Made by a program: the position numbers and the translations under genes
The notes under the pieces: generated by a model
What the model was told of the DNA's origin: nothing
Database searches by the model: none
The model's input: only the letters and a program-made list of their open reading frames with translations
In this document: piece by piece, positions 17,701 to 26,530 of the stretch
Numbering within the stretch: the first letter of the stretch is position 1
Layout: each line of letters opens with the position of its first letter
Assembly (NCBI GenBank): GCA_022710485.1
Contig: JAKLGU010000005.1
Location: 1 to 64,000, forward strand
Direction: 5' to 3'
From: Gemmatimonadota bacterium
GTDB taxonomy: Bacteria; Gemmatimonadota; Gemmatimonadetes; Gemmatimonadales; GWC2-71-9
DNA: 64,000 bases

Positions 17701-18509
17701 TCGGACTCCCGCCGAACGACCGCCATCCGCTTCGGGACCGGCACAAGGGTGAGCGTGGCCGTACTCGTGATCGGCGTGCCATGCACCCCCCCGGTCACGA
17801 CCGCGACGATTTGTGCCGGCGCGAAGCGTACCCGGGAGAGCCAGCCGGTATAGTCATGCAGGATCAGCGCCTGCGTGGGCCTGGAGGTCAGGGCGATCAC
17901 CTCGTCCAGACTTGCAATCGGGCGGCTGGTCTGACGTCGCGCGACGACCACCTCGATGGCCTCCCGGGGGAGCCCCGGGATGGCGTCGAGCACCATTCGG
18001 GGTGCCGCATTCAGATTCACGGCCCCCGCCCCACGAGTGGTGACAACATCTGTGAAGCGCGCTGCGATGCCCGAGTCGAACCCTGCCACGAACCGGAGTT
18101 CCGCCGCATCCTTCAGCGGGCCATGCTGAGTTCGCCAGGCCACAAGCGAGGAGGCCAAGTCGCTGTCGCGGAAGAGCCCCTGCAGGGTTCCTGGGTCTGC
18201 CAGGTTCAGGTTGATCCGCGCGCCGGGATCGTCGAGGCGGGCGCGGCACCAGGTCCCGCGGCCGAGATCCACGGGGGGGAGCGCGTGCACCTGAAGGCCC
18301 GCGAGCTCAGCGCGGGAGTCCTCTGCGAATCGGGCCATCAGGATTGCCACGCAGGCCTCCCGCGCCCACGATGCCCGGGTGAGGAGAATCCGGTTTCGGG
18401 TAGTCTGAGCTCCTGTCCTCCCGGCCGCGAGACCCACGGCGGCCACGATGCCCAGCGCGGCGATGAGCCAGAGGACGGCCAGTAATGCAAAGCCTCGACG
18501 CGTCGTCAT
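17697..18509 (-). CDS. gspK: T2SS minor pseudopilin GspK
   Basis: This is the large minor pseudopilin that caps the T2SS pseudopilus. The N-terminus RRGFALLAVLWLIAALGIVAA is a type III (prepilin) signal with the hydrophobic helix; Glu5 of the mature form is absent, as usual for GspK. The GspK-typical INLNLADPGTLQGLF and VNLNAAPRMVLDAIPGL segments follow. The ATG at 18509 overlaps gspJ as ATGA, and the longer open frame upstream adds only unrelated residues. Confidence 0.9.
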   Translation of the reverse strand: MTTRRGFALLAVLWLIAALGIVAAVGLAAGRTGAQTTRNRILLTRASWAREACVAILMARFAEDSRAELAGLQVHALPPVDLGRGTWCRARLDDPGARINLNLADPGTLQGLFRDSDLASSLVAWRTQHGPLKDAAELRFVAGFDSGIAARFTDVVTTRGAGAVNLNAAPRMVLDAIPGLPREAIEVVVARRQTSRPIASLDEVIALTSRPTQALILHDYTGWLSRVRFAPAQIVAVVTGGVHGTPITSTATLTLVPVPKRMAVVRRESE

Positions 18510-19048
18510 CCGATGGACCCGATGGAGAAAAGAAGGGTGTCGACGCATTGCTGGCGGCAGTCCTTGCGACGGATGCGAACACGGACGGCGAGGGGCGCAC
18601 TCGATGGAGAGACCCAATCAGCGACCCACTGGCTCCTCTCTCCGGGCGTCAGGAGATAGTCAAAGGCAACGGAGTCGACTGCCTCTGCGAGTATCATCGT
18701 GTTGGCAGTTGACGCTGCCACGAGTTGGCCGCCGCGCACCCCGATGTGGACGCGGGCCGGTGCGAACCACCCGCCTGGCGTCATCGTCCAGGTCGCGAAC
18801 TCGACGTGCTCACGATGCCCCTCGAATCCACCGGCGCCCCCTCCAACCTCGAGCGACGACCACGCGCCTGCCATCCATCGGCGGGCATTGGCCTCACGAT
18901 CAAGCGCCAGGCGGCTCGACTCGATCGCCTGGGCGCCGCTCAGCACCACGGCGAAGAGCTGGTGGGTGAGCATCACCACTACCCCCACAACGAACAAGGC
19001 CACGACCACCTCGATAAGGGTGAATCCTCCACGGCGCGGTCTGTTCAT
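18506..19048 (-). CDS. gspJ: T2SS minor pseudopilin GspJ
   Basis: The 180-residue protein begins with a prepilin signal RRGGFTLIEVVVALFVVGVV (cleavage after Gly, Glu at +5). It has a C-terminal pseudopilin domain (FDYLLTPGERSQWVADW, PLAVRVRIRRKD). It lies between gspI and gspK with 4-base overlaps on both sides, the standard order for the GspIJK tip complex. Confidence 0.87.
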   Translation of the reverse strand: MNRPRRGGFTLIEVVVALFVVGVVVMLTHQLFAVVLSGAQAIESSRLALDREANARRWMAGAWSSLEVGGGAGGFEGHREHVEFATWTMTPGGWFAPARVHIGVRGGQLVAASTANTMILAEAVDSVAFDYLLTPGERSQWVADWVSPSSAPLAVRVRIRRKDCRQQCVDTLLFSIGSIG

Positions 19049-19380
19049 GGGCGGTACACAACCGTCACCAGCAACTCGGTGCTCGACCGGTCGGCGGCGG
19101 CGATCGCGAGGCGGTAGAGCGCCTGTTCGGGACGTTGAACCTCGACCGAGAATTCACCGACCGCATGCGTGCCGAGCCGGCGGTCGAGGTCCTCTCGGGT
19201 AAGCAGTGCCATCGCGGTCAGCACTCGCGAGGCGCTCGCCATGAGTTTCTCCTCCCCGCGAGTCCGGCGCTCGCCCTCCAACCCGGAGCGGATCAGCGCC
19301 ACCAGCGACAGTCCGGCCGTGCCGAGAATGGCGAGTGCGATGATGGCCTCCAGGAGGGCGAAACCGGATCGGGACCTCAT
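19045..19380 (-). CDS. gspI: T2SS minor pseudopilin GspI
   Basis: The 111-residue protein begins MRSRSGFALLEAIIALAILG, a prepilin signal with Glu at +5 and ALLEAI as in many GspI proteins. Small size and position between gspH and gspJ fit. The ATG at 19380 overlaps gspH as ATGA; 14 more codons upstream are open but add no signal. Confidence 0.85.
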   Translation of the reverse strand: MRSRSGFALLEAIIALAILGTAGLSLVALIRSGLEGERRTRGEEKLMASASRVLTAMALLTREDLDRRLGTHAVGEFSVEVQRPEQALYRLAIAAADRSSTELLVTVVYRP

Positions 19381-19706
19381 GGGGTTGAGTCCTCCTTGGC
19401 GAGCCGCAGCGCGCCGGTCCACGGGTCGATCCCGGGCCCAAGCACGCGCCCGTCGGGGAGAAACCGGATCACCGTGGGGGAGCGTTCGGGGCCATCCAGC
19501 GGGATCAACGCCATCTGCGGCACCCCCAGGCGGATGGCGGCCGCGCGCTGCCGCCGGATTGTGCCGGCGAGGTCGCTCTCCGGGGGTGCCCGGAGGGCGG
19601 AGACCGCCATCCCCGCGACACCAGCGGTGAGCCCAAGGATCACGATCACCACGAGCAGCTCGGCGAGGGTGACGCCGGCCCGCCGATCAACCCGGGCGGA
19701 CCGCAT
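19377..19706 (-). CDS. gspH: T2SS minor pseudopilin GspH
   Basis: The 109-residue protein has a prepilin signal (RRAGVTLAELLVVIVILGLTA, Glu at +5) and a short beta domain (RQRAAAIRLGVPQMALIPLDG, VIRFLPDGRVLGPG). It matches the GspH/FimT family, though it is short. The ATG at 19706 lies within the last codons of gspF (20-base overlap). Confidence 0.82.
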   Translation of the reverse strand: MRSARVDRRAGVTLAELLVVIVILGLTAGVAGMAVSALRAPPESDLAGTIRRQRAAAIRLGVPQMALIPLDGPERSPTVIRFLPDGRVLGPGIDPWTGALRLAKEDSTP

Positions 19707-20865
19707 ACACCGCCTGAAGGAGCGCCGCGGCGACGAAGGCGACCATGCCGCCAAACGCCACGATGAGCGCCGGTTCCAGCAGCCCGACGAGCGTCTTGAG
19801 TCCCCGCTCCGCCTCCTGGCCCGCCAGCGCGCCGGCACGTGACATCATCAGCGCCAGCTGTCCTCCCGCCTCCCCGACCCCCACGAGTTGCAGTGCCGAG
19901 GGAGTCATTGCGGCGGCCTGTTCCAGCGCAGGGGTCAACGCCGCCCCGGCGCTGACCTCGTCGCGCACGCGGTCCAGGCGCTGCGCGACCGCCACATTTC
20001 CCGCCGCTTCGCGCCCGTATTCCAGCGCCTTCAGGAGCGGAAGGCCCGAGCGGAGCATGCCACCCACCGCCCGGCCGACGCGCGACGTGGCCAGGGCAAG
20101 ACGAATCCGACCGATGAGGGGTAGGTCGAGGAGGAACTGTTCCCAGGCCAACGCGCCGGCCGGCCGCCGAAGCCAGCCCAGGAACAGGGCGCCAGCGGCA
20201 GTCAGCATGAGGGCGATCAGGAAGCCAAATCGCGAGGCGACCGCCGAAGCGCCAAGCAGCAGGCGCGTCGAGGCCGGGAGTTCTGCGTCCATGCCGACCA
20301 GAAGCTCCGCGAAGCGGGGGATGACGGTAGTCACGAGGACGCCCACCGTGGCGGTGCCAGCGACGCCCAGCAGGATCGGGTAGGCGAGCGCGTGGCGGAT
20401 GTGGGACGCGAGTTCGGCTTCCCGCTCCAGCTGTTGTGCCACTTCCTCGAGCGCCGCACCGAGCTGACTGCCCTGTTCGCCGGCGCGGAGCATGCCGAGG
20501 ACCACTCCGGGAACGAGACCGACGTCGACGCCGAGTGCCTGCGCCAGCGTCTGCCCCTCGCGCAGTCTCTGACGGGCGTCTCTGACGAGGCCCTTCAGCG
20601 GCTCAACAACCAACGGCTCGGAGGCCGCGAGCGCGCGTTCGATTGGCACCCCGGCGGTGACCAGCGACGCCAGGCTCTGAAACAGCACGGCGAGCTCGCG
20701 CGATGGCGCAGCACGCCCGGTGCCGGGGGCTGTCGCCCGGGCGTCAATCAGAGTCAGGCCACGCTCGCCGAGGCGACCGGGGAGATCGTGCAAACCGCTG
20801 GCCTCGATCACGCCAGACAGAATGGATCCATCGGCGCGGGCGGCTTGGAAGCGGTAGCGGGGCAC
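19687..20865 (-). CDS. gspF: T2SS inner-membrane platform protein GspF
   Basis: The 392-residue polytopic protein has the family layout: an N-terminal cytoplasmic domain, a membrane pair around AYPILLGVAGTATVGVLVTTVIPRF, a second cytoplasmic repeat (LPLIGRIRLALATSRVGRAVGGML) and a final helix (EPALIVAFGGMVAFVAAALLQAVY). The motif MLRAGEQGSQLGAALEEVAQ and its repeat VGVGEAGGQLALMMSRAG are diagnostic of GspF/PilC. It is cytoplasmically coupled to GspE. Confidence 0.93.
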   Translation of the reverse strand: MPRYRFQAARADGSILSGVIEASGLHDLPGRLGERGLTLIDARATAPGTGRAAPSRELAVLFQSLASLVTAGVPIERALAASEPLVVEPLKGLVRDARQRLREGQTLAQALGVDVGLVPGVVLGMLRAGEQGSQLGAALEEVAQQLEREAELASHIRHALAYPILLGVAGTATVGVLVTTVIPRFAELLVGMDAELPASTRLLLGASAVASRFGFLIALMLTAAGALFLGWLRRPAGALAWEQFLLDLPLIGRIRLALATSRVGRAVGGMLRSGLPLLKALEYGREAAGNVAVAQRLDRVRDEVSAGAALTPALEQAAAMTPSALQLVGVGEAGGQLALMMSRAGALAGQEAERGLKTLVGLLEPALIVAFGGMVAFVAAALLQAVYAVRPG

Positions 20866-20883
20866 CGGATTACCCGCCCCTCG

Positions 20884-21354
20884 TCACTGGGATTTCCATG
20901 ATGTCCAGTCCGCGTCTTCTCCGGTGCCGCCGGGAGTGCCATCGCGCCCGTAGGTGAGCAGATCGTAGGCTTCCGGGTTCGATTCCCCGGGACTCACATA
21001 GACATAGGGGCGCTTCCACGGGTCCAGCGGGGGGTCCTTGCGCAGGTATGGGCCGCGCCAATTGATGGCGGCGGGCACCCCCTCCGGGGCGTGCCGGAGC
21101 GCCAAGAGCCCCTGATCGGTGGTCGGGTAGTAGTCGTTGTCGAGCCGGTAGGCATCAAGTGCCGTGGCGAAGATCTCGATCTGGGCCCGAGCGGTGGAGC
21201 TCTTTGCATCGCCGACGTTGCGAAAGACCATCGGGGTGACCAGTCCCGCAAGAATCGCGATGACGGTGATCACGACGAGGATCTCGATGAGCGTGAAGCC
21301 CAACGCGAGTCGCCCGCGATCGAGCGGCTCCCGCGATTCAGTCGGCCGCGACAC
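20884..21354 (-). CDS. gspG: T2SS major pseudopilin GspG
   Basis: The 156-residue protein has the prepilin signal LGFTLIEILVVITVIAILA, the GspG-specific ALDAYRLDNDYYPTTDQGL and NWRGPYLRKDPPLDPWKRPY, and the calcium-site loop YGRDGTPGGTGEDADWTSW. The calcium loop separates true T2SS GspG from type IV pilins, so it is the best single proof that this operon is a T2SS. Confidence 0.95.
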   Translation of the reverse strand: MSRPTESREPLDRGRLALGFTLIEILVVITVIAILAGLVTPMVFRNVGDAKSSTARAQIEIFATALDAYRLDNDYYPTTDQGLLALRHAPEGVPAAINWRGPYLRKDPPLDPWKRPYVYVSPGESNPEAYDLLTYGRDGTPGGTGEDADWTSWKSQ

Positions 21355-22876
21355 GGAGCACCTCCTCGACCGTCGTGACTCCCTGGTGCGCCTTCCGCCA
21401 GCCGTCCTGTCGGAGCGTCGTCATCCCCTCGGTCCGGGCCAGCTCTCGGAGGCGGGCGGGGCTCCTGGCCCCGAGCAATTCATCGCGGATGGAGTCAGTC
21501 ATGACCATCACTTCCGCGATGGCCGTCCGCCCGCGGTAGCCGGTGCCACGGCAGTCGGTACAGCCGGCGCCCCGGAACAGTGAAGGAGTCGGCGCCCGCC
21601 GCGAGTCGAGTCGGATCGTCGTCCCAGTCCCCAGGTACTCCCTCTCGAGCAGCCCCGCCAGCGCCCCATCCGGTGTATACGACTCCTTGCAGGCTGCGCA
21701 GATCCGTCGCACCAGGCGCTGGGCGAGGACGCCCTCGACCGTTGCCGCCACCATGTATGGTTCGACCTTCAGGTCGGCGAGACGGGTCAGGGCAGAAACG
21801 GCGTCGTTGGTGTGGAGGGTGCTGAACACGAGGTGCCCGGTCATGGCGGCCTGCACGGCGATGGCGGCCGTCTCGGGATCGCGCATCTCTCCGATCATGA
21901 GCACGTCGGGGTCCTGTCGCAGGATGCTCCGGAGCGCGCCGGCAAAGGTCACCCCGGCCTTCGTGTGCACCGGCACCTGAGTGATGCCCGCGAGGTGGTA
22001 TTCGACCGGGTCTTCCACGGTCACGATCTTCTCGGCGGCGGGATTGCGCATTCCCAGCGCGGCGTACAGCGTGGTCGTCTTGCCGCTTCCGGTGGGCCCC
22101 GTGGCCAGCACGATTCCGTGCGGCCGCTGGGCCAGGCGCTGCACCTGCTGCATGAGGTCGTCGGACATGCCGAGTTCCTCGAGCGTCACCGGGCGCCCGC
22201 CCCGGTCGAGGAGTCGGAGGACTACTGACTCCCCGTGAAGGGTCGGGACGGTCGAGACCCGGAGGTCGAGGTCGCGATCCTCGAGGCGGACACGAAATCG
22301 CCCGTCCTGGGGCGCGCGGCGCTCGGCGATGTCAAGACTGGCCAGGAGTTTTACTCGGGAAACCACCGCGTGCTGTAGCCCCCGCGGCGGGCTTGCGATG
22401 TCGGTCAGCACGCCGTCAAGCCGGATGCGCGCCCGCAGGCCATCGCGGGTCGCTTCAAGGTGGACATCGCTCGCACCCGCATCGAACGCGTCGCGCACCA
22501 GGAGGCTCACGTAGCGCACGACGGGAGGTTGCGTGGCCAGGCTGCGGAGATCCGTCGGCTCGTCACCGCCGAGATTGGCCTCCAGGTCGAAGTCGTCCTC
22601 GAGTCCCCGCACCAGGTCGCCGACCGATTCTGTCGATGCGAACGCCCGCCGGATCGCCTCCTCCAGCACCGCACGCTCCAGTGGAATCAGGATCACCACC
22701 GCCCCGTAGAAGAGCGACAGATCTTCGAGCACGTCCTGAGGGGGGTCTCCTGAGGCAGCCACTTCGAGATGCTCCGACGCCAGACGGAGCGGCAGGATGC
22801 CGCAATCAAGGAGGTACTCAGGGCGAAACTGCTCAGTGATAGGGAGCTCCGGCCGGAGCTCCGCCGGGAGGCTCAT
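21338..22876 (-). CDS. gspE: T2SS assembly ATPase GspE
   Basis: The 512-residue ATPase has Walker A GPTGSGKTTTLYAAL, the Asp box (EDPVEYHLAGITQV), Walker B ILRQDPDVLMIGEMRDPETA and the His box GHLVFSTLHTNDA. Two CxxC pairs (CAACKE and CTDCRGTGYRGR) form the zinc-binding domain. It powers pseudopilus assembly at the inner membrane. The ATG at 22876 (MSLPAELRPELP) was chosen because the open frame beyond it lacks similarity and composition changes there. It is the first gene of the gspE-D block. Confidence 0.95.
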   Translation of the reverse strand: MSLPAELRPELPITEQFRPEYLLDCGILPLRLASEHLEVAASGDPPQDVLEDLSLFYGAVVILIPLERAVLEEAIRRAFASTESVGDLVRGLEDDFDLEANLGGDEPTDLRSLATQPPVVRYVSLLVRDAFDAGASDVHLEATRDGLRARIRLDGVLTDIASPPRGLQHAVVSRVKLLASLDIAERRAPQDGRFRVRLEDRDLDLRVSTVPTLHGESVVLRLLDRGGRPVTLEELGMSDDLMQQVQRLAQRPHGIVLATGPTGSGKTTTLYAALGMRNPAAEKIVTVEDPVEYHLAGITQVPVHTKAGVTFAGALRSILRQDPDVLMIGEMRDPETAAIAVQAAMTGHLVFSTLHTNDAVSALTRLADLKVEPYMVAATVEGVLAQRLVRRICAACKESYTPDGALAGLLEREYLGTGTTIRLDSRRAPTPSLFRGAGCTDCRGTGYRGRTAIAEVMVMTDSIRDELLGARSPARLRELARTEGMTTLRQDGWRKAHQGVTTVEEVLRVAAD

Positions 22877-23197
22877 CGGCCCTCGCGGAAAGAGATGGCT
22901 TTCGAAAGGGCATGGAGCGGGCCGTGCGCGCCGAAAGGCGGAACAAACAGCTAAGTGATTGTATTGCCGTCGTTTCTGCGCGGCCTGCCGAGTGTCCTGC
23001 GCCCGTCTGGTGCACAGATCAGAATTGCCCACATCACTAAGTGGTGTGTGGGCAAGGAGTTCGACTGCTGGTGCACATTGCTCAAATTGTGCATGCCCGG
23101 AAGTCCTGAGATACCAACCGATTGAGTGCCCGCGGTCACATTGAAGGCGAGGATTGGCGCGAAATTCTCACGGGCAACTGTGCATCGGAGGGGTGAG
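22877..23197. other. Intergenic region upstream of gspE
   Basis: No gene is seen in these 321 bases, which are lower in GC than the flanks. A perfect 9-bp inverted repeat, TTGCCCACA at 23025-23033 and TGTGGGCAA at 23047-23055, could be an operator for the gspE operon. A TACAAT -10-like word reads toward gspE about 85 bases before its ATG, but no -35 goes with it. No consensus sigma-54 -24/-12 element was found. Confidence 0.5.
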
Positions 23198-24145
23198 TCA
23201 GGCGAGTGAAGCGGCGCGGGCGGTGAAGGCGGCGAAGGTATTCCGGTGCACGTCGAGCAGCTCGGCGGCGGCCGTCCGCGAGCCTCCGGTTTGGGTGATT
23301 GCCCATGCGACCGCCGCCTGGAGCGCCGACGGATCGAGCAGATCTGACAGCCGTCCCCTTGGTGCAGTCGGGAGCCCGAGATCAGCTGCGGTGATTGCCG
23401 ATGACGGTTCGGGGCCGATGCGGGCCAGAGCGGCTGTCAGGACCCGCGCCAACTGCCGGACATTGCCCGGCCAATCGTGGAGCAGGAGGGCGCGGATGGC
23501 GCAGGGGCCCCAGAGGAAACGTGCGCGGTCCCAGCCAAACGAGGCCACAGCCTTGGCTACGAAGTGATCCACGAATGTCAGGATTTCATTCCTGCGCGCG
23601 GAGAGCGGGGGGATCTCGAGGACTAGCGCAGGCAGCCTGTAGCGGAGGTCCGGCAGCAGCACCTGTCGCTCCACCAACTCATCGGGGTTCATCGTCGTTG
23701 CGAACAGGATTCGACAATTGGCCGTGATTTCCCGGTCTGACCCCAAGGGCGTGAACCGGCGGCTCTCCAAGGGACGGAGCAAGGCGCTCTGCAGCCGCAC
23801 GTCCCAGTGGTGCAGTTCATCGAGGAAGAGTGTCCCTCCGGCGGCCAGAGCGAAGGAGCCTCGGACGTTTCCCCTGGCGCCAGTAAACGCGCCGGCGTAG
23901 TGGCCAAAGAGTTGGCTAGACCAGAGCGAGTCGATCAGTTGCCCGCCGGAGATCGAGACAAACGCCCCGGAACGCCCGCTGGTCCGGTGGATGTACTCCG
24001 CGAGGTGCCCCTTGCCCGAACCGGTCGGGCCCACCAGGAGGATGTCCTGGGGGAGAGTGGAATAGCGCTCCGCAAGCGCAAGAGTCGTGGCCATCGAGGG
24101 GGGAGTGACCGGAAGAGGGGTGCGCGCAGACGTATGAAGGGGCAT
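23198..24145 (-). CDS. Sigma-54-type transcriptional activator (EBP2)
   Basis: The 315-residue AAA+ activator has a short non-sensory N-terminus, Walker A GPTGSGKGHLAEYIH, an intact GAFTGA loop, Walker B GGTLFLDELHHWD, and sensor/lid residues ending [15 protein letters not shown]. The C-terminal Fis-type helix-turn-helix is GGSRTAAAELLDVHRNTF. It lies upstream of gspE in the same orientation, 321 bases away, so it may control the T2SS operon. It is a different protein from EBP1, not a simple duplicate. Confidence 0.88.
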   Translation of the reverse strand: MPLHTSARTPLPVTPPSMATTLALAERYSTLPQDILLVGPTGSGKGHLAEYIHRTSGRSGAFVSISGGQLIDSLWSSQLFGHYAGAFTGARGNVRGSFALAAGGTLFLDELHHWDVRLQSALLRPLESRRFTPLGSDREITANCRILFATTMNPDELVERQVLLPDLRYRLPALVLEIPPLSARRNEILTFVDHFVAKAVASFGWDRARFLWGPCAIRALLLHDWPGNVRQLARVLTAALARIGPEPSSAITAADLGLPTAPRGRLSDLLDPSALQAAVAWAITQTGGSRTAAAELLDVHRNTFAAFTARAASLA

Positions 24146-24405
24146 AGGTACTCACTTGGCTCGGAGGGGTATCCGCGCCAGAGACAGAGGCCGCGGTACG
24201 CTCCAACCTACGCGGCACCTCTCAACACAGAATCAACACGTTGTGCTGCAATTAGTTAGAAGGTAGGTAGTGCAACAAATGTCATGAAATTCTTGAGTTT
24301 TGTGGTGTTGGTCCATCGAAGCCTACGGTAAACCGCTCGAAAATCGACTCAAAATCAGACACCACCATGGGGCGTGTTGAGAGATTGTAATGGAGAGGCC
24401 GAGCT
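24146..24405. other. Intergenic gap before IS110 remnant
   Basis: No gene is seen. The stretch is AT-richer than its surroundings and serves as the upstream region of EBP2. The right half may include the unrecognised 5' end of the IS110 remnant. Confidence 0.4.
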
Positions 24406-25160
24406 GGGGCGCTGACCCAGCTCCGGAGCCTCTTGCCCGTCGTCTTCCCCGAGTTCGAGGCCCTCTTCCCGCAGGTGATGAAGAAGACCCCGCTAGCGCT
24501 GCTCCGGGCATTCCCCACGCCGGAGGACCTGCTCCGCGCCTCCCGCGCCCGGGTGCTCCGCGTGCTGCACACCGCGAGCCGGGGGCATTTGGTGGCGGCG
24601 ACCTACGCCCAGCTCCTGGACGCCGCCCGGGCCACGCTGGGCCTGCCGGGCGCCCAGCATCGGCTCCGGCAGGAGCTCACGCTCACCCTCGAGCGCCTGG
24701 CGCTCTTCGAGCAGCAGATGAGGGCGCTGGAAGGGTCGATGGTCGAAGCCCTCGGGCCGTCCCCGAGGCACCCAGTCTCCTGAGCATCACCAAGGTGGCG
24801 CCCGTGACCGCGGCGGCGTTCCTCGGCTCCATCGGTGACCCCAGAGGCTATGACAATAGCGCCCAGATCCTCCGGGCGGCGGGCCTCTCGCTCATCGAGC
24901 ACCCCAGCGGGATTCTCCGCGGCACCAAGCGGATCTCCAAGCGGGGACGCCTCCTGCTCCGGCAATCGGCCTACATATTTGCGGTGCGGAGGATCGCCCA
25001 GGACGGCCTCTTCCGCGCCGAGTACGACGCGCTCTGCGTCCGCAATGGCGGCCAGAAGATGAAGGCCGTGGTGGCGGTGATGCGCTCCGAGCTCCGGCTC
25101 ATGTACAGCGTGGCCCGGGACCGCCGGATGTTTACCCCGGAGGTGCTGGATTGGCGGGCG
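24406..25160 (+). pseudogene. IS110-family transposase remnant (second subtype), frameshifted
   Basis: Two frames together give an IS110 transposase without its N-terminal DEDD half. The first reads LLPVVFPEFEALFPQVMKK and HTASRGHLVAATYAQLLD, up to about 24780. The second, from about 24765, reads LLSITKVAPVTAAAFLGSIG, then RISKRGRLLLRQSAYIFAVR, which is the transposase_20 region. It differs from the intact IS110 at 26614, so it is a separate element. The frame then runs without a stop into a fragment of moxR. Confidence 0.75.
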
Positions 25161-25340
25161 CGGCCGGCGCGGGCGGTGATGGCAGGCCGGCCGATGGCCG
25201 ATCTGGACACCGTCATTTCGGTGGCGATGACGGTGTTCCGGCAGCACCGGGTGGGGACGAACTTCGCGGCGGCGGCGGATCAGACCAGCGAGGATGTGGT
25301 GCAGGAGTTGATCGATGCGAAGGGGTGGAGAGCGGAGTAG
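25161..25340 (+). pseudogene. moxR 3' fragment (paralogue of the gene at 3880)
   Basis: The last ~55 codons match the end of the intact moxR: AGRPMADLDTVISVAMTVF here against AGRPMADLDDVRSVAMTVL, and TSEDVVQELIDAKGW against TSEDVVRELVDGKGW. Everything upstream, including Walker motifs, is replaced by IS110 sequence. It is followed by a convergent lipoprotein fragment, just as intact moxR is. Confidence 0.85.
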
Positions 25341-25408
25341 ATGGGGAGGCAACGAGGCAGCGTGGCAGAAGATGTATGGCCCAGTTGGGGGGCAACCTCG
25401 CCGGCCCT

Positions 25409-25766
25409 TCATGCAACAGCCGAGCGTGATCCGTCGGCGATGAGCGTCTCCGTGTACGCACCGCAGCCGGTCCATGTGACGCGAACAGCACCGCCGTCCC
25501 CCCGGGCCTCGAGCGTGCCGCCCACGATCCGGGCGCACTCCGCGTCATAGGCGAGCGGGGCGGTGGCGGCGAGGGTCAGGGTATGGCTCTCGCAGCGCGA
25601 GGAGACCATCCAGGCGCCGTCAATTTCGAGCGCGCCGTCGGGGACCGGCACCGCCCGGGAAATATTACTCTCGTTCGCGGCGGCGAAATTCACCATCAAG
25701 TCCTTGGCCAGCGTCACCCGCGGTTTCTGGAAGGCGAGGGCGTAGGTGTAGTCCTGGGCCGCAGAA
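25409..25766 (-). pseudogene. Lipoprotein 3' fragment (paralogue of the gene at 4998)
   Basis: The frame matches the C-terminal third of the 4998-5882 lipoprotein: VTLAKDLMVNF against VTLANDLDVSF, VPDGALEIDGAWMVSSR against LPDGTLSIAGDWLVASS, and GDGGAVRVTWTGCGAYT against GDGGEVQTTWTACGVHT. Signal peptide and N-terminal two thirds are missing; the homology stops at the end of the immunity gene at 25768. It marks a recombination junction. Confidence 0.8.
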
Positions 25767-25767
25767 C

Positions 25768-26079
25768 TTAACGCTTGATGGCGCCGAAACCAGGGTCTGC
25801 GGCGAAGACAGTCAGTTCTGGCTGAATCGAAGTCGCAGGTCCCTCATGCATGACGGATGCATCTTGTGGAAGATGTACATGCAGGCCTAGTGTGTGCTCG
25901 CCAAGCGCACACCGGACCAAGACCTCTGCCAAGTATAGCAGTCCCTGCGCGTTCCCCCAGATCGTTACGTCACCCGCACCGACTTCGACGGAGTACCTAC
26001 CACCCTCTCGAAGCAAGTGTTGTGGCAACTCAATGATGGACGGGTCGGCAACCTCGAACGATATCGTGTGAGTCGGCAC
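25768..26079 (-). CDS. Putative immunity protein of orphan RHS cassette 3
   Basis: This 103-residue soluble protein starts at a GTG (VPTHTISFEV) with a strong AGGAGG site 8 bases upstream, 19 bases after the stop of the toxin-tip frame. The segment VTIWGNAQGLLYLAEVLVRCAL with a nearby HVHLPQD resembles small immunity proteins of the Imm32 kind (GNxxGLxxLAxxL followed by His-rich strand). That comparison is from memory and untested. Position after an RHS tip makes immunity to that tip the best reading. Confidence 0.62.
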   Translation of the reverse strand: MPTHTISFEVADPSIIELPQHLLREGGRYSVEVGAGDVTIWGNAQGLLYLAEVLVRCALGEHTLGLHVHLPQDASVMHEGPATSIQPELTVFAADPGFGAIKR

Positions 26080-26098
26080 TCTCTCGCCTCCTTTCGTA

Positions 26099-26530
26099 TT
26101 AGAAGATGTGCTTGTTTTGTACCTTAGTGCCGTCCGCTTTCCACGCCTCCACGTTCGCGTGAGGCACCTTCGGTCCACCCTTCGTTAGTGGGTGATTCTC
26201 GACTCGGATGTCAATGATTTCTCCACCTGGAAACTTTATCGTGACACCCTCACCGGTATTCGTCTTATGGGGAGAGACCGAGGCGCCTGATTTCCCAACG
26301 GCGTCCACAATTTCCTCGTTCGTTGGCGCTCCTGGCCCTGCTTCCGCAGAAGCGTCATCGTTCGAAACGGCATGCCAAATTGCGCTACCGGCCGCAACAG
26401 TAACCAACACCGAAGCAACTATGTCCCCAGGGCCGATCATCGGGCCATCCGCAAGTGCGGCAGCACCCGCAGCTTGGAGTAGTGCTGTACAAGGTGGGCA
26501 GGGTGTCAGTCCAAACGGATCCGTATAGGC
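26099..26530 (-). pseudogene. Orphan RHS C-terminal toxin cassette (CT3), truncated 5' by IS110
   Basis: The frame is open from the IS110 edge and begins YTDPFGLTPCPPC, the RHS shell/tip boundary motif, also present in rhs2 as FTDPFGLC. About 140 residues of tip follow: a hydrophobic Ala-rich helix and then a polar C-terminal domain with GEGVTIKFPGGEIIDIRVEN, HPLTKGG, PHANVEAW and final NKHIF. The R-x-E-x-H and H-x-N-x-E residues suggest a nuclease-like or other enzymatic tip, not assigned. There is no RHS shell or signal peptide left, so it is silent unless recombined onto a full rhs gene. Confidence 0.72.
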
